A DNA stretch of 50,846 nucleotides, from positions 99,056 through 149,901 of the forward strand of contig MSGZ01000039.1 of assembly GCA_001940925.1 (NCBI GenBank), read 5' to 3'. The notes beneath the pieces are model-generated. The model worked only from the letters and a program-made list of their open reading frames with translations. It was not told the DNA's origin and did not search any database. This stretch comes from Ruminococcus sp. Phil11. GTDB lineage: Bacteria; Bacillota; Clostridia; Oscillospirales; Ruminococcaceae. This document shows, piece after piece, positions 48,901-50,846 of this stretch; the stretch's first letter is position 1; every line of letters starts with the position of its first letter. Position numbers and translations under genes: made by a program.

Positions 48901-50454
48901 AACTGCACTGCTTTGGAGAATTTTACAGTAGAATCTTCTGTTGAGACGCTCGGTAAAGAAGCCTTTGATAAAGCTGGTGCTGTTACCATTAACGCATCAA
49001 ATTCCGCTGTTGTGTCGGCAGTAAGCAATTGCGGCGCAAATTCGATTGTGCTGAATCTGAAGGAATGCAACACTCCGCTTGAAAACATGAGCCTGAACAT
49101 CCCCAATACTACAAAGTATTTCAAGCTGGAAGGTGCGGGCAAAACTCTTACGAATTGCAAGATTGTATCTGATGCGGAATCTACCGAGATTCAAAACATT
49201 ATCATGAATAACACGAGCGGCAGACCGCTGGTGACTTCCTCGAAAGATCTCACAATCGGTTCTTCCAAAATAACCGCTCCTGCGCTGGCTGTTGTCCTCT
49301 TGGCAGAAGATACGTTTATTACCGCATACGGACAGTCGAGCATTGTTTCCAATGGTGAATATGCAATTTTGTCGCACAATGAAGCATATAGTGGCACTCT
49401 TGGTACTGATATTGCCAAGTTCAATATAACCGGTAATGTCGCTATCTGCGGTGAAGTCGAAGGCGAAAAGTATGTGAACTTCACAAGTGGTAAGTTTGTC
49501 AAGATTGATGAAGATGAATTTGAGCGCTTGCTGAACAATCTGTTTACGATTTCTTTTGATCCGAAAGGTGGAAGCGTAGATAAAGATAGTATGCAAGCAT
49601 ACACTGAAACAGCGATAGGCAAACTTCCGGTACCGACGAAAACTGACTATCTCTTTGTTGGCTGGTTTACTGAGGATGGCACACAAGTCAAGGATTCCAC
49701 AGTGTTTACAGAAGCCAAAGATATAGCTCTTTATGCGAAGTGGATCAATTTCACACTGAACAAGTCTGCACTGAAATTGAATACTGACGGTACAAGTAAG
49801 ACATATCAGCTCACAACTTCGTACTCAAATGCGAATGCTGTTACGTGGAAATCGTCAGATAGTTCTGTCGCAACTGTGTCTGAAAAAGGCTTGGTTACAG
49901 CACTAAAAGACGGCACCGTTACGATCACAGCAACTGTTGAAGGTGTAAGCATCTCCTGTACTGCAACAGTCAAGACTGCATATACAGAGTCTAAAACGGA
50001 AAAGTCCGAGTGGAGCAAAACTAAGCCTGAAGAACTTGCTAACCGAAAGATTTATACCGAACAAAGAGCGGACGGCGAAAGAGATGTCAGCATGAATCTT
50101 GCATATTACTGCACGAGAACTGTCGGTGATCATATTCGTCAGTTTAGACCGAACTCTGTGGATGTGCGCGCACTCGGTCTTGACCCGGGATATGGTGAAA
50201 ATTCAACACAAAATGTATTCGGTGTTCCATATATCACTAAGTCTATGGATGAAATTGCGGCTGCAAAAGTAATTCAACCTGGTCAACGTTCTTACGGTGA
50301 TCAGTGGGGGTATAACAGAAGCGATAATCAAGTCGGTTACGATTTTGAAAATGGCAGCATCTGGTTTGAGGTAAGCCGAAATAAGGAAACTATCTGGGCA
50401 ACATGGTATTGCTACGAAGATACGATTCAAGTACCGGTCGTTTACGAAAACTGA
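45970..50454 (+). CDS. Secreted cohesin-dockerin protein with LRR and Ig-like domains
   Basis: This 1494-residue exported protein starts at ATG 45970, 9 bases after AGGAGG; an in-frame TTG two codons earlier is less likely. The signal peptide is at about 1-32. A cohesin-like domain (about 40-178) shows NQATVVLSMENNPGIIGMTL and WADTS. A dockerin follows (about 182-250) with GDTNGDGSIGMNDM and ADVNADRDITALDAV. A Cys/His-rich pair of modules (about 258-350; WYCEDCDKYF, HCSKCGEIL) is next. Listeria-Bacteroides-type repeats (GYTFEGWFDG near 400; YLFVGWFTEDG near 1235) frame the rest. Residues about 530-860 are Ser/Thr/Asn-rich and unassigned. A BspA-type LRR segment (IAADAFAGNKDIVAVYLPDS) lies at about 917-1010. 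A Big_2 domain (about 1260-1337) and an aromatic C-terminal domain follow. A protein with both cohesin and dockerin can act as an adaptor scaffoldin. Confidence 0.85.
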   Translation: MKGMQKTLAVMLATLLTASVAPTNTLASYAAESTPVVTNEEQSEGTRITVKNSWGIAGNQATVVLSMENNPGIIGMTLKIAYNEDVLTLVNAENGTAINGEGTNFTPPSSFSSGSNIVWADTSVEPDEISDGTLVTLTFDVKENAKLGDYPIVVSCSEAVANDLNKVPVTINSGSFSVIDYIPGDTNGDGSIGMNDMVLLVRYIADGGYKEEGYAANINKSAADVNADRDITALDAVLLLRYIADGCATNPNGYNVTLIPAPFRCDHSSAKHIEPVEALSCLEDGNIEYWYCEDCDKYFGDEACVNEISKEDTVTKGEHTVVIDAAVPPTTEHTGLTEGSHCSKCGEILIKQEVIPSPKPDGDYSITYNIAGSDTYLATLNIQNPNPKTYSAGDSFKLKNLEVPGYTFEGWFDGQSEKATRVTSINADDTGDLKLYAHWSLITYHIDFYTDKTLKNPDVESKEYTVDRGTPLPNMTLTGYYFMGWVDENNHVVKGVPKGTYGNMTLYPIWTSHRNSTHPNDYATEGPAAITEWNDESENTNISFVYNLGTIENVPLYQIDEWMNGSDVEQVKEMSDSKSFSKECAENFVKAVAEATTNSSSWTLSSEWNETLSEDRSLIKNVTEQQISASQSYFEDTGTLCIGAGAGHSDTVSDSDGTSSKAVSSFTQDIEVDVKAMARAGTQNNYIAAQSELSTKDEWSDTNESEQTHNHTESGTGYWNADLSHTESSTSGGSNSFSNAISNSLETSERYGRIIQNAIGNSETNVSEQYQSSSNSYSNTFVYSTDKVETTTIKYTLPVESYGYYRRVLVGTAYVFAVVNYNFASQQFYVNTYSVIDKQSTNSYWDYSASTTSFTDHQNGVLPFSVPFEVNEYIGSLTAKTKGITIEKETGLVNGYTGTDTGVIIPQYVSYDNADATRSSIKVTGIAADAFAGNKDIVAVYLPDSVTEIPAGAFKGCTSLKKVVGKNIKSIGTRAFQNCTALENFTVESSVETLGKEAFDKAGAVTINASNSAVVSAVSNCGANSIVLNLKECNTPLENMSLNIPNTTKYFKLEGAGKTLTNCKIVSDAESTEIQNIIMNNTSGRPLVTSSKDLTIGSSKITAPALAVVLLAEDTFITAYGQSSIVSNGEYAILSHNEAYSGTLGTDIAKFNITGNVAICGEVEGEKYVNFTSGKFVKIDEDEFERLLNNLFTISFDPKGGSVDKDSMQAYTETAIGKLPVPTKTDYLFVGWFTEDGTQVKDSTVFTEAKDIALYAKWINFTLNKSALKLNTDGTSKTYQLTTSYSNANAVTWKSSDSSVATVSEKGLVTALKDGTVTITATVEGVSISCTATVKTAYTESKTEKSEWSKTKPEELANRKIYTEQRADGERDVSMNLAYYCTRTVGDHIRQFRPNSVDVRALGLDPGYGENSTQNVFGVPYITKSMDEIAAAKVIQPGQRSYGDQWGYNRSDNQVGYDFENGSIWFEVSRNKETIWATWYCYEDTIQVPVVYEN

Positions 50455-50469
50455 ATCACAGTATTTGGC

Positions 50470-50495
50470 AAGGGGGCTGAATTATCAGCTCCCTT
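50470..50495. repeat. Hairpin between the two cohesin genes
   Basis: Arms AAGGGGGCTGA and TCAGCTCCCTT form 11 pairs (one G-U) around loop ATTA, 15 bases after the stop and 33 bases before the next start. There is no T run, so the two genes may be cotranscribed with partial termination or mRNA processing. Confidence 0.7.
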
Positions 50496-50528
50496 ACCAA
50501 CAACTTAGAAAGTAGGAGGCTATTCTTT

Positions 50529-50846
50529 ATGAAAAAGATTATCTCTATACTGCTCTCTGCCGCTCTTTGCTTACTTGGCATTAATCCTACTGTATTCGCA
50601 GAAGATAATAAATCCGGTATAGTATCAGTTGGAAGCACTACTGGAATAGTCGGTGAAACAGTGAGCGTGCCGATCAGCATCAAGGATAATCCTGGCATTA
50701 TTTCATTGGTTACAAAGATTTCGTATGACAGTACTGCCCTAAAGCTGACAAGTGCAACCAAAGATGCTAACTTTTGGGAATCTGCTACGATGACACCAGG
50801 CGGAGATAAAAGTGCTCAGCCTTATCGGATCATCTGGTATGACGGA
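50529..50846 (+). CDS. Second secreted cohesin protein (cut by window end)
   Basis: The first 106 codons are visible. A signal peptide (MKKIISILLSAALCLLGINP to VFA, about 1-24) is followed by the start of a cohesin-like domain: SVGSTTGIVGETVSVPISIK, DNPGIISLVTKISYD and a following IIWYDG strand. This segment is similar to the cohesin of the upstream protein (NPGIIGMTLKIAYN, IVWADT), so the two are tandem relatives. AGGAGG lies 9 bases before the ATG. What follows the cohesin is outside the window. Confidence 0.82.
   Translation, partial: MKKIISILLSAALCLLGINPTVFAEDNKSGIVSVGSTTGIVGETVSVPISIKDNPGIISLVTKISYDSTALKLTSATKDANFWESATMTPGGDKSAQPYRIIWYDG

Overview
The window looks like chromosome of an anaerobic gut ruminococcus (Oscillospiraceae). 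This rests on secreted proteins carrying cohesin and type I dockerin modules, strong AGGAGG ribosome binding sites, Firmicutes-type secreted proteins, and a short dispersed repeat of a kind I associate with this family. The species is not resolved.

Layout. 1-620 is a mosaic of short repeats and hairpins with no gene. 615-2790 (minus) is a two-gene operon for a GH25 muramidase and a PHB-depolymerase-like esterase lipoprotein. 2929-3294 (minus) is an XRE repressor, divergent from 3545-4948, a secreted C39-like peptidase with two repeated beta domains and a dockerin. 5172-7352 is a uracil salvage operon (NCS2 permease plus uracil phosphoribosyltransferase) behind a leader with a strong terminator that could act as an attenuator. 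7353-7765 holds hairpins and the second copy, inverted, of the dispersed repeat.

7766-40211 is the backbone of a Gram-positive conjugative element of the Tn1549/CTn type, nearly all on the plus strand. In order it encodes a small winged-helix protein, a replication-initiator-like HTH protein whose gene contains 15-bp iteron-like repeats, a small hypothetical protein, PcfB, VirD4 coupling ATPase, Maff2, TrbL/VirB6-like, PrgI, VirB4, a large membrane protein with a degenerate M23 domain, DUF4315, DUF4366, topoisomerase III, two small helical proteins, a coiled-coil protein, and a 3817-residue polyvalent protein (modification methylase fold plus SNF2-type helicase). Two AT-rich blocks interrupt it: a minus-strand surface protein (19.5-20.2 kb) and a roughly 2 kb block with a CoiA-like zinc protein, a hypothetical gene and a RelBE module (21.4-23.2 kb). 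No relaxase or integrase is visible.

40212-45697 is an accessory tail: two AT-rich envelope genes lie between two copies of the end of the giant gene plus its terminator. An XRE/zeta-toxin pair follows, with tandem promoters and an obvious operator. The zeta toxin ends in the same basic C-terminal tail as the giant polyvalent protein.

45970 to the window end carries two cohesin proteins. The first has cohesin, dockerin, Listeria-Bacteroides-type repeats, BspA-like leucine-rich repeats and a Big_2 domain; the second is cut by the window edge.

The most notable signals are: a family of palindromic hairpins sitting 16-21 nt before start codons of conjugation genes, including a variant with compensatory changes; the C-terminal tail shared by the helicase and the zeta toxin, which could be a type IV secretion signal; the iteron-like array inside the initiator-like gene; and the apparent absence of a relaxase. 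All functions are read from sequence motifs without database searches.
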